Shown here: positions 8,273 to 15,698 of the stretch, piece by piece
Position numbering within the stretch: the first letter of the stretch is position 1
Layout of the letters: every line of letters begins with the position of its first letter
Source of the DNA: Billgrantia lactosivorans
GTDB taxonomy: Bacteria; Pseudomonadota; Gammaproteobacteria; Pseudomonadales; Halomonadaceae
NCBI RefSeq assembly: GCF_003254665.1
Contig: NZ_QHGY01000002.1
Location: 293,517-357,516 of the forward strand
Direction of reading: 5' to 3'
Length of the DNA stretch: 64,000 nt
The notes under the pieces: model-generated
Seen by the model: only the letters and a program-made list of their open reading frames with translations
Told to the model about the DNA's origin: nothing
Database searches by the model: none
Translations under genes and position numbers: made by a program

Positions 8273-8287
8273 CGGAATCCGATTCCG
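8273..8287. promoter_or_regulatory. Palindrome in the BBE/AraC divergent region
   Basis: CGGAATC at 8273-8279 and GATTCCG at 8281-8287 form a perfect 7-base inverted repeat around one C, in the 208-base gap between divergent promoters. It may be an operator; AraC proteins more often use direct repeats, so the binding protein is uncertain. Confidence 0.35.
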
Positions 8288-8370
8288 ACATGGCGATTGA
8301 CGACAGCGTCCACGATACTGCTTCAGACAGGGCGCGCGCTGACATCTGATCGGCGCTGGGCGGGGCAGCC

Positions 8371-9381
8371 ATGAGCCAGGACACGCTGTCGGTCGTTCTA
8401 CGCTGCGTACGATTGCGCGGTGCGGTGTTCTATCACGTCGAAGGCGATGCGCGATGGGTCAGCGAATCCCCCTCGGCAATGGAAATCGCCGACCTGATCA
8501 TGCCGGGCGTCGAGCACGTGATGGCCTATCATGTGCTGACTCAGGGAAGTTGCTGGGCATCGGTCGTCGACGAGCCTCCGGTGGCCTTGCACCAGGGGGA
8601 CGTGGTGATCTTTCCGCGTGGTGATCCGCATGTGATGTCGAGCGAGCCCGGCATGCGCGGCCAGGTGGATCTCAGTCCTTACGCTCCTCCGCGCCCCGAG
8701 CAATTACCCTATTTCGCCAGCCAGCGCGGCAGCTCGATGCGGATGTCGCGCCTGGATCCCGAGCAGGAACGGCATAGCGCTACCCTGGTGTGTGGCTTCT
8801 TCGGCTGCGATGCCAATCCCTTCAACCCCCTGCTGGACAGCTTGCCGCACCTGCTGCATGTGCCTGCGAGGCAGGAGGACGACGATTGGATCGCCCACTT
8901 CATTCGCTTCGCCCTGGCCGAATCGATCCACAAGCGACCGGGAGGCGAAGCGCTGCTCGAGCGACTCAGCGAGGCCATGTTCGTCGAGCTGGTGCGCCGA
9001 TATCTGGAAACGATGCCGGAAGGTCAGTCGACCTGGCTGGCCGGCCTGCAGGATCGACACGTCGGCCGCGCTCTGGCACTGCTGCACCAGCGACCGGGCG
9101 ATGCCTGGACGATCGACAAGCTGGCTGCTCATACCGGGTTGTCGCGTTCGGCACTGCACGAGCGTTTCGCTCGATTTACCGGACACGCCCCGATGCACTA
9201 CCTTGCCAAATGGCGCATGCAGGTCGCCGCTGGGTTGTTGCGCCAGACCCGCGCCTCGGTGGCATCGATTGCCCTCGAGGTCGGCTATGAATCGGAAGCG
9301 GCCTTCAGTCGGGCATTCCGGCGTGAAACCAGCTTGCCCCCGGCGACCTGGCGGCGACGACAAACCCGGCCCATGCAATGA
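8371..9381 (+). CDS. AraC family regulator with cupin sensor domain
   Basis: The 336-residue protein has an N-terminal cupin-like ligand domain (VALHQGDVVIFPRGDPHVMSS near residues 70-90) and a C-terminal double helix-turn-helix (WTIDKLAAHTGLSRSALHERF, then VASIALEVGYESEAAFSRAFRR). This AraC_binding_6/cupin_6 type commonly controls a neighbouring oxidoreductase. The divergent BBE-family gene is the obvious target. The ATG at 8371 has only a weak G-rich ribosome site upstream. Confidence 0.88.
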   Translation: MSQDTLSVVLRCVRLRGAVFYHVEGDARWVSESPSAMEIADLIMPGVEHVMAYHVLTQGSCWASVVDEPPVALHQGDVVIFPRGDPHVMSSEPGMRGQVDLSPYAPPRPEQLPYFASQRGSSMRMSRLDPEQERHSATLVCGFFGCDANPFNPLLDSLPHLLHVPARQEDDDWIAHFIRFALAESIHKRPGGEALLERLSEAMFVELVRRYLETMPEGQSTWLAGLQDRHVGRALALLHQRPGDAWTIDKLAAHTGLSRSALHERFARFTGHAPMHYLAKWRMQVAAGLLRQTRASVASIALEVGYESEAAFSRAFRRETSLPPATWRRRQTRPMQ

Positions 9382-9476
9382 CAGCTACTATACTGGAGAT
9401 GCACGAGGCCAAGCCTTCACGGCTTCCTTCAACTCAGTTGCCACGAGAGACGTTGCCACGAAACAAGGAGGGTGCC

Positions 9477-9698
9477 ATGACCCTGACCGTAACGGCGACC
9501 TATCACGACCTGATGAAGGCCACCAACGCCTACGATGAGCTGATCTCCGAAGGGTTCCCGCGCGAAAAGCTCTATCTCGACAAGGAGGCGCACCAGGTCA
9601 AGGTGCTCGTGCCGGACGAATCGAAGCCAGAAGCGGAAAAGATTCTCGGCCGGCATCAGCCGGACGACCTCTGGGCCCGGCCCTACGAAGCCCATTGA
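9477..9698 (+). CDS. Conserved-looking small protein of unknown function
   Basis: A strong AAGGAGGG precedes the ATG at 9477, which fixes the start; the frame is open back to the stop of the AraC gene. The 73-residue product (starting MTLTVTATYHD) alternates predicted strand-helix-strand with ALYDELISEGF-like and HQVKVLVPD-like segments, reminiscent of the small alpha-beta N-terminal domain of general stress proteins, but I do not recognise a family. It has no signal peptide or cysteine. Confidence 0.65.
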   Translation: MTLTVTATYHDLMKATNAYDELISEGFPREKLYLDKEAHQVKVLVPDESKPEAEKILGRHQPDDLWARPYEAH

Positions 9699-9723
9699 CC
9701 CGCGTCGCCGCCGCCGCTGCGGC

Positions 9724-10335
9724 CTAGCGCATCGCCTGGTCGTCGAGCGCGGTGGCGCGGCGATAGGCCTCGCGATTGCTGACGCGTGCCCAGTAGTCGG
9801 CGAAGGCGGGACAGGACTCCAGGCTGCCGTACTGCAGCCCCCAGCCAATGTGCGAGCCGAGGTAGACGTCGGCAGCGCTGAAGCGCGGACCGGCAATGAA
9901 CTCGTGTGCGCTGACGGCGACCTCGAGCGTCTCCAGCACCGCCTCGATGCTGCCGTAGCCCACTCTGCCCTGCTGCGTGATGTTGGGTTCCATGCCCAGG
10001 TCGCGATCGGTGATGGCTGCCTCCAGAGGGCCGGCGGCGAAGAACAGCCAGCGATAGTAGGCACCGCGCTCGGCCAGCGGCGGGGCAAGGCCGGCCTGGG
10101 GAAAGGCATCGGCCAGGTAGGCGCAGATGGCGGCGCACTCGGTCACGATCGTCTCGCCGTGGCGGACCACCGGCACCTTGCCCATCGGGTTGATGGCCAG
10201 GTACTGGGGCGACTTCATGGGCGGACCGAACTCGACGACCTCGGTGTCATAGCGCGCACCTGTCTCTTCCAGCATCCAGCGGGCGATGCGCCCACGCGAC
10301 ATGGGGTGGGTATAGAGGACGAGGGGTTCGGGCAT
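9724..10335 (-). CDS. Glutathione S-transferase family protein
   Basis: The 203-residue protein has the thioredoxin-fold N-terminal domain with THPMSRGR (candidate catalytic Ser/Thr near residue 9-13), the cis-proline segment GKVPVV and TECAAI for glutathione binding, then the helical C-terminal domain with the N-capping box FSAADVYLG. Length is normal for bacterial GSTs. It conjugates or reduces electrophiles with glutathione; substrate unknown. GGAG lies upstream of the ATG. It is transcribed in the same direction as soxR, 115 bases downstream of it. Confidence 0.88.
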   Translation of the reverse strand: MPEPLVLYTHPMSRGRIARWMLEETGARYDTEVVEFGPPMKSPQYLAINPMGKVPVVRHGETIVTECAAICAYLADAFPQAGLAPPLAERGAYYRWLFFAAGPLEAAITDRDLGMEPNITQQGRVGYGSIEAVLETLEVAVSAHEFIAGPRFSAADVYLGSHIGWGLQYGSLESCPAFADYWARVSNREAYRRATALDDQAMR

Positions 10336-10450
10336 GGCAGCTCTCTCCGTGGGCTGCCACCAAGATAGCAGCTCCTGAAGGAAACGTAGCCGAGCGGTTA
10401 ACGAACGGTTAAACGGTGTGCAGCATCAGGCCCGACGCCGCCGCGGCGCT

Positions 10451-10900
10451 TCAGTCGGGGTCGAGCAGGCGCGGCCCCGACCCCTCGGCGGCCAGTTCGT
10501 CCTGGGGGTTGCGCAGCGGGCAATCCTCCATCGACAGGCAGCCGCAGCCGATGCAGTGGTCGAGCTGGTCGCGCAACTGGGTGAGGCGGCGGATCCGCTC
10601 GTCCAGGGCGTGGCGCCAATTCGTCGACAGCCGCTTCCAGTCGGCGGCGGTGGGCGCTCGGAAGTCCGGCAGGTCCGCGAAGGCGGTACGGATTTCGGCC
10701 AGGGGGATGCCGGTCCGCTGGGCGACCTTGATGATCGCCACGCGGCGCAGCACGTCGCGGGAGAAGCGGCGCTGGTTGCCGGCGTTGCGGCGACTCTTGA
10801 TCAGCCCCTTGGCCTCGTAGAAGTGAATGGCGGAAACTGCCAGGCCGCTGCGCTTGGCGACTTCGCCGACGCTGAGGTCGCGCTGAAGATGAGCCGGCAT
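10451..10900 (-). CDS. soxR: Redox-sensing MerR-family activator SoxR
   Basis: With the start at 10900 (AGAGG upstream) the protein is 149 residues, close to the 154 of E. coli SoxR; a longer 171-residue frame exists but adds an unrelated Lys/Pro-rich leader. The MerR helix-turn-helix ([20 protein letters not shown]) is followed by a dimer helix and the [2Fe-2S] cysteine cluster C116-x2-C119-x-C121-x5-C127 in [14 protein letters not shown]. SoxR activates promoters with long spacers when its cluster is oxidised by redox-cycling compounds. No soxS is adjacent; an ABC exporter is divergent and has a SoxR box. Confidence 0.95.
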   Translation of the reverse strand: MPAHLQRDLSVGEVAKRSGLAVSAIHFYEAKGLIKSRRNAGNQRRFSRDVLRRVAIIKVAQRTGIPLAEIRTAFADLPDFRAPTAADWKRLSTNWRHALDERIRRLTQLRDQLDHCIGCGCLSMEDCPLRNPQDELAAEGSGPRLLDPD

Positions 10901-11100
10901 CTTGCCTCTCCCGGGTTTTGGCTGGGGAGACGGTTTTAGCGTTTTGCCAGGCGTCTGACAAGTCATGCCACCTTTCCTTGTAGAATGGAGTTATATATAA
11001 AAGAGCTTGATGGCTGAAATCACCAAGTTTGATTTTGCATTGCTCGGCAAGGCTCGTATGGTGTTCAGCTCGCCGCTCCTGTATTTTTTCGTACCCCTCC

Positions 11101-11131
11101 TTGACCTCAATTTAAGTTTAGGTTTTAGCCT
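11101..11131 (+). promoter_or_regulatory. SoxR-box promoter of the ABC exporter
   Basis: CCTCAATTTAAGTTTAGG at 11105-11122 matches the E. coli soxS operator at 15 of 18 positions. It is embedded between a TTGACC -35 (11101-11106) and a TAGCCT -10 (11126-11131) with the 19-base spacer characteristic of SoxR-activated promoters; the box overlaps the -35 exactly as in soxS. It lies about 80 bases before the ABC gene, in the 311-base soxR/ABC gap. The remainder of the gap is A+T-rich and probably holds the soxR promoter. Confidence 0.8.
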
Positions 11132-11211
11132 GCTCCCTGTCAGCAACTCTGGAACATGACCGGGAGTTCCAGAATCGCTGCTTCCTAAGTTTCCTTGACG
11201 ATGGAGTTGTC

Positions 11212-13101
11212 ATGTTCCGTTATTTCGAAACACTGGTGGATCCCTACCCCTTGGGGCAGACCGGGACACCGCCGCGGGGGCTCGCCGCTTTCATCCTGCA
11301 CTTCTCGCGCCCGCTGCTGCCGTTGCTGGCGGCGCTGGCGCTGTGCACGGCGCTGGTCTCTGCCGCCGAGGTGGTGTTCTTCAGCTACATGGGCGACCTG
11401 GTGGACTGGCTCTCGAACGCCGAGCGCGAGGGTTTCTTCGCCGAGTACGGCTGGCGCCTGGCCGGCATGGCGGCCCTGGTGGCGGTCGGCCTGCCGCTGC
11501 TGACCCTGTTGCAGTCGCTGGTGATGCATCAGGGCATCTTCGGCAACTACCCCATGATCGGCCGCTGGCTGGCGCACCGGCACATGCTCAGCCAGAGCCT
11601 GGCCTTCTATCAGGACGAGTTCGCCGGGCGCGTCTCGCAGAAGGTGATGCAGACGGCCCTGGCGATTCGCGAGACGGTCACCAAGCTGCTCGACCTGATG
11701 GTCTACGTGGTGGTCTATTTCGCCGGCGCCATGCTGCTGATGGGCCAGGCCGAGCCCTGGCTGATGCTGCCGCTGGTGGTGTGGCTGGCCGGCTACGTGG
11801 CGATCCTGCGCTACTTCGTGCCGCGGCTGCGGCGGGTCTCCATGGAGCAGGCCGACGCCCGCGCGGTCATGACCGGGCGCATCGTCGACAGCTACAGCAA
11901 CATCCAGACCATCAAGCTGTTCGCCGACACCCGGCGCGAGCAGGCCTACGCCCGCGAGGCCATGGAGCAGTTCATGACCACCGTGCATCGGCAGATGCGC
12001 CTGGCCACGGGGCTCACCGTGAGCCTGACGCTGCTCAACTCGCTGCTGCTGGCCGGGGTGGCGGCGGTGGCCATCGGCGCCTGGTACCTGGAGGCCGTGT
12101 CACTCGGCATCATCGCCGTGGCCATCGCCCTGGTGATGCGCATACGCTTCATGTCCAACTGGATCCTGTGGGAAGTGGCGGGGCTGTTCGAGAACGTCGG
12201 CACGGTGCAGGACGGCATCAACACCATCGCCCGCGAACCGGCGGTCAAGGACGCGCCCGGTGCCGGCGAGCTCGAGGTGCCTCACGGCGAGATCCGCTTC
12301 GAGGCGTTGCGTTTCGGCTACGCTCGCCCCGACGGCGAGACCAAACGGGTCTTCGATGGCCTCACGCTGAGCGTCGCCCCGGGCGAGAAGGTCGGGCTGA
12401 TCGGCCGTTCGGGAGCGGGCAAGTCGACCCTGGCCAACCTGCTGCTGCGCTTCTACGACCTCGAGGGCGGGCGCATCCTGATCGACGGCCAGGACATCTC
12501 CCGGGTCACCCAGGAGTCGTTGCGCCGCAAGATCGGCATGGTCACCCAGGACACCTCGCTGCTGCATCGCTCGGTGCGTGACAATATCCGCTACGGCAGC
12601 CCCGACGCCAGCGAGGAGGAGATCTTCGATGCGGTGCGCCGCGCCCACGCCGACACCTTCATCGACGAGCTGGTGGATCTCGAGGGTCGCCGTGGCCTGG
12701 ATGCGCACGTCGGCGAGCGTGGGGTCAAGCTCTCCGGCGGTCAGCGCCAGCGCATCGCGATCGCCCGGGTACTGCTCAAGAACGCACCGATCCTGGTACT
12801 CGACGAAGCCACCTCGGCGCTCGACTCCGAAGTCGAGGCGGCGATCCAGGAGCAGCTCTATACCCTGATGGAGGGCAAGTCGGTGATCGCCATCGCCCAC
12901 CGGCTCTCCACCATCGCCATGCTCGACCGGCTAGTGGTCATCGACGAGGGGGAGATCGTCGAGAGCGGCACCCACCGCGAGCTGCTGGCGCGCGACGGCC
13001 TCTACGCCTCGCTGTGGCGGCGCCAGTCGGGCGGCTTCCTGGGGCTGGACCTCGACGAGGACGCCGAGCGCCGCGACCGGGCGCTCGGCGTGGAGTCGTG
13101 A
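11212..13101 (+). CDS. ABC exporter, fused permease-ATPase, SoxR-controlled
   Basis: The 629-residue half-transporter has an N-terminal six-helix ABC_membrane domain (about residues 25-330) and a C-terminal ATPase with Walker A GRSGAGKST near 397, the signature LSGGQ near 506, and Walker B ILVLDEATSALD near 526, followed by the H-loop AHRLS. Proteins of this build function as homodimeric exporters of drugs or lipids. GGAG precedes the ATG. The SoxR box upstream implies induction by redox-cycling compounds, so export of phenazine-, quinone- or viologen-like molecules is a reasonable inference. It converges end-to-end with the next gene. Confidence 0.88.
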   Translation: MFRYFETLVDPYPLGQTGTPPRGLAAFILHFSRPLLPLLAALALCTALVSAAEVVFFSYMGDLVDWLSNAEREGFFAEYGWRLAGMAALVAVGLPLLTLLQSLVMHQGIFGNYPMIGRWLAHRHMLSQSLAFYQDEFAGRVSQKVMQTALAIRETVTKLLDLMVYVVVYFAGAMLLMGQAEPWLMLPLVVWLAGYVAILRYFVPRLRRVSMEQADARAVMTGRIVDSYSNIQTIKLFADTRREQAYAREAMEQFMTTVHRQMRLATGLTVSLTLLNSLLLAGVAAVAIGAWYLEAVSLGIIAVAIALVMRIRFMSNWILWEVAGLFENVGTVQDGINTIAREPAVKDAPGAGELEVPHGEIRFEALRFGYARPDGETKRVFDGLTLSVAPGEKVGLIGRSGAGKSTLANLLLRFYDLEGGRILIDGQDISRVTQESLRRKIGMVTQDTSLLHRSVRDNIRYGSPDASEEEIFDAVRRAHADTFIDELVDLEGRRGLDAHVGERGVKLSGGQRQRIAIARVLLKNAPILVLDEATSALDSEVEAAIQEQLYTLMEGKSVIAIAHRLSTIAMLDRLVVIDEGEIVESGTHRELLARDGLYASLWRRQSGGFLGLDLDEDAERRDRALGVES

Positions 13102-13102
13102 C

Positions 13103-14083
13103 CTAGGCCAGGGCCTGTTCGGCTTCGCCGCGAGGCTCGACGGCTTGCGCCGCTGGCTGCCACGGTTCGGGCGCCGACAGGCTCTCGATCCGCATGCTCT
13201 CGACGACGAAGTCGACGAAGGTGCGCACCTTGGGCGAGATGAGCTGCCCGCCGGGGAAGACCGCGTTGAGCTCCACCTCGGGGCCTTCCCAGCCTTCGAG
13301 GATGCGCCGCGGTCGCGTGGCTTCCGCCGCGAGGCAGACAACGAACTCGTTGGCGAGCATGATGCCCTGGCCGTCCTCGAGCATGCCACGCAGGGCGAAG
13401 GGATCGTTGGCGATGGCGATCGGGTCGACCTCGACCTCGACGCTTTCCTGGCTCGCGCTGTTGCGCAGTTGCCAGACATGGCGCTGGCCGCGCTGGTCCA
13501 TGGCCTTGGCCAGCACCGGGTGGGACGCCAGGTCGGATGGGGTCCGTGGCTCGCCATGCCGAGCGAGGTACGTCTCGCTGGCGTAGACGAACGAGCGAAA
13601 GCGGGCCAATGGGCGTGCCACCAGGCTGGAGTCCGGCAGCGGGCCGACGCGCAGGGCGACGTCGATCTGGTTGGCCACCAGGTCGAGGCGTTCGTTGGAG
13701 AGCACCAGCTCGATACGCACCTGGGGGTGCAGCTGGCGGAAATCCCGTATCAGCACCGAGGTGAACTCGGTGCACATGGTGAAGGGGGCCGTGACGCGCA
13801 GCCAGCCTCGGGGGCTCTCCTCGAGGTGGTGCACCGCCTTTTCCGCCTCGCCCAGGTCGCGGGCGATGCGATTGCAGTAATCGAAGTAGATCGAGCCGGC
13901 TTCGGTGAGGCTCAGCTTGCGGGTAGTGCGGTTCAGCAACCGCGCCCCGAGGCGCCGCTCGAGATCCTGCACCTTGCGACTGACGGTGGTCTTGGAGAGA
14001 CGAAGTTGCTTTGCGGCGGAGATGAAGCTGCCCTGCTCCACGACCTTGGCGAAGATCAGGGCGTCGTTGAGATCTTGCAGCAT
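13103..14083 (-). CDS. LysR family regulator, probably of the adjacent RND pump
   Basis: The start is set at 14083, where the typical LysR N-terminus MLQDLNDALIFAKVVEQGS begins; an upstream extension looks non-coding. The 326-residue protein has the HTH (SFISAAKQLRLSKTTVSRKV) and a LysR substrate domain with RVTAPFTM and ALRVG, placing it in the DmlR/AaeR-like branch, plus a short Pro/Glu-rich tail. It is divergent from a MexEF-OprN-like operon, an arrangement like mexT-mexEF-oprN, so it is the likely activator. A dyad operator candidate lies in the 319-base gap. Confidence 0.88.
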   Translation of the reverse strand: MLQDLNDALIFAKVVEQGSFISAAKQLRLSKTTVSRKVQDLERRLGARLLNRTTRKLSLTEAGSIYFDYCNRIARDLGEAEKAVHHLEESPRGWLRVTAPFTMCTEFTSVLIRDFRQLHPQVRIELVLSNERLDLVANQIDVALRVGPLPDSSLVARPLARFRSFVYASETYLARHGEPRTPSDLASHPVLAKAMDQRGQRHVWQLRNSASQESVEVEVDPIAIANDPFALRGMLEDGQGIMLANEFVVCLAAEATRPRRILEGWEGPEVELNAVFPGGQLISPKVRTFVDFVVESMRIESLSAPEPWQPAAQAVEPRGEAEQALA

Positions 14084-14168
14084 GGTCTTTTTGTCCTGTG
14101 CCGTGCATGCAATGCCAGGGGGAGGGAAACATTGCAGAGCAGAAGAAGACGAGAGCGGCTGCACGGAG

Positions 14169-14190
14169 ACTGTCCCGCCAATGGGACAGT
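14169..14190. promoter_or_regulatory. Dyad in the LysR/RND divergent region
   Basis: ACTGTCCC at 14169-14176 and GGGACAGT at 14183-14190 form a perfect 8-base inverted repeat around GCCAAT. It lies 86 bases upstream of the LysR start and contains a T-N11-A type core, as expected of a LysR site. The rest of the gap (14084-14402) is A+T-richer than its surroundings, with no other gene seen. Confidence 0.5.
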
Positions 14191-14402
14191 ATTTCCCTTT
14201 TGACCCGACTAATCAAGTGACCGGTAACACTATATGGTGGCGTTCGGCAAAGTTTGCAGTTGTCGATTTATCACGCCGGCGAACGACATTAATAAGTGAT
14301 TAGGGGAAAAGGATTAAGAAAAATGAGCCGAAAGACGAGAGTTGCTGGCCGGAACGAATAACGACACTGCCAACTGCTGTTTGTATCGGGAGAAAAGAGA
14401 CA

Positions 14403-15614
14403 ATGAACGTCCACAAGATGTTCGCGAAACGCGAAGGTCGGCGAATGCTCATGGTTACCGCCATGGTCGCCGGGCTCGTCGTGATGACGGGATGCGATAG
14501 CCTGGCCGACACCCAGGAGAATGCCGAGCAGGGGCCGCCGCCGCCCCAGGTCAGCGTGGCCCAGGTGCTGGTCGAGGACGTGCAGCTGTGGGATGACTTC
14601 ACCGGCCGCATCGAGGCGGTGGAAACGGTCGACCTGCGCCCGCGCGTGTCGGGTTACATCGACAGCATTCACTACGCCGAGGGCCAGGAGGTGGAGAAGG
14701 GGGACGTGCTGTTCACCATCGACCCGCGCCCCTACCGCGCCGAGCTGGAACGGGCCGAGGCCGAGCTGCGGCGGGCCCAGGCGCGCGCCGAGCTGGCGCG
14801 CAGCGAAGCCGCCCGGGCCGAGGCGCTGGCCCAGAGCCGCTCGATCTCCCGCGAGGAGCTGGACCAGCGACGCGCGGCGGCGGCCACCGCCGAGGCCGAC
14901 ATCCTCGCCGCCCAGGCCATCGCCGAGACCGCCCGGCTCAACATGGAGTTTACCGAGGTGCGTGCGCCCATCGGCGGGCGCGCCGGCCGGGCGCTGGTCA
15001 CGCCGGGCAACCTGGTCTCGGATGCCACGCCGCTGACCCGCATCGTCGCCCTGGACCGCGTCCACGTGCACTTCCACAGCGACGAGCTGGCCTACCTGCA
15101 CTACGACGCCATGGCGCGCAACGGCAGCCAGGCCAGCTTTCGCGATGGCGGCATCCCGGTACGGGTGGGGCTGGCCAACGACCAGGGCTACCCCTATCGC
15201 GGCGAGGTCGACTTCGTCGACAACCGTCTCGATGCCGAGGCCGGCACCATCCTGACCCGAGCGGTGCTCGACAACAGCGAGGGCCGCTTCGCCCCCGGCA
15301 TGTACGCCCGCGTCCAGCTGCTGGCGGGCAGCGCCGAGGACACCCTGCTGATCGACGACAAGGCGGTGCTCACCGACCAGGACCGCAAGTACGTCTACGT
15401 GGTCGACGACGAGGGGCGGGCCATGCGTCGCGACGTGCAGCTCGGCCGCATGGTCGACGGGCTGCGGGTGGTGACCGAGGGCCTCGAGCCGACCGACCAG
15501 GTGGTGGTGAGCGGCGCCCAGCGGATCTTCTTCCCGGGCATGCCGGTGGCGGCGGAGAGCGTCGACATGCGCGGGGCCGACACGGCCTCCGGCGAGTACG
15601 CCGCGATGCGCTGA
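14403..15614 (+). CDS. RND efflux periplasmic adaptor, MexE-like
   Basis: The 403-residue protein has a lipoprotein signal with lipobox VMTGC (Cys near residue 31), then the membrane-fusion layout: beta-barrel and lipoyl halves around a coiled-coil hairpin (RAEAELRRAQARAEL... through EADILAAQ). The FTGRIEAVETVDLRPRVSGYI start of the mature part is typical of the MexE branch. It joins the RND permease to the outer membrane channel. It is the first gene of a three-gene operon with permease and channel, divergent from a LysR gene. Confidence 0.92.
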   Translation: MNVHKMFAKREGRRMLMVTAMVAGLVVMTGCDSLADTQENAEQGPPPPQVSVAQVLVEDVQLWDDFTGRIEAVETVDLRPRVSGYIDSIHYAEGQEVEKGDVLFTIDPRPYRAELERAEAELRRAQARAELARSEAARAEALAQSRSISREELDQRRAAAATAEADILAAQAIAETARLNMEFTEVRAPIGGRAGRALVTPGNLVSDATPLTRIVALDRVHVHFHSDELAYLHYDAMARNGSQASFRDGGIPVRVGLANDQGYPYRGEVDFVDNRLDAEAGTILTRAVLDNSEGRFAPGMYARVQLLAGSAEDTLLIDDKAVLTDQDRKYVYVVDDEGRAMRRDVQLGRMVDGLRVVTEGLEPTDQVVVSGAQRIFFPGMPVAAESVDMRGADTASGEYAAMR

Positions 15615-15659
15615 GCCCCGCGACTCCAGCCATCACCACAACCCCTGAACGTTATTCCT

Positions 15660-15681
15660 GGGGCGGGCCCGTACCCGCCCC
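15660..15681 (+). other. Intercistronic hairpin between adaptor and permease
   Basis: GGGGCGGG at 15660-15667 pairs with CCCGCCCC at 15674-15681 around CCCGTA, within the 84-base gap between the two pump genes and just before the ribosome site of the permease. It has no T run. It could adjust mRNA stability or the adaptor-to-permease ratio. Confidence 0.45.
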
Positions 15682-15698
15682 GGACGGGAGTCCCTGTC

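Noticed and set aside
10901-10966. Longer SoxR start at 10966.
   Set aside because: The added 22 residues are Lys/Pro-rich and unlike SoxR; the start at 10900 gives the normal length and has AGAGG upstream.
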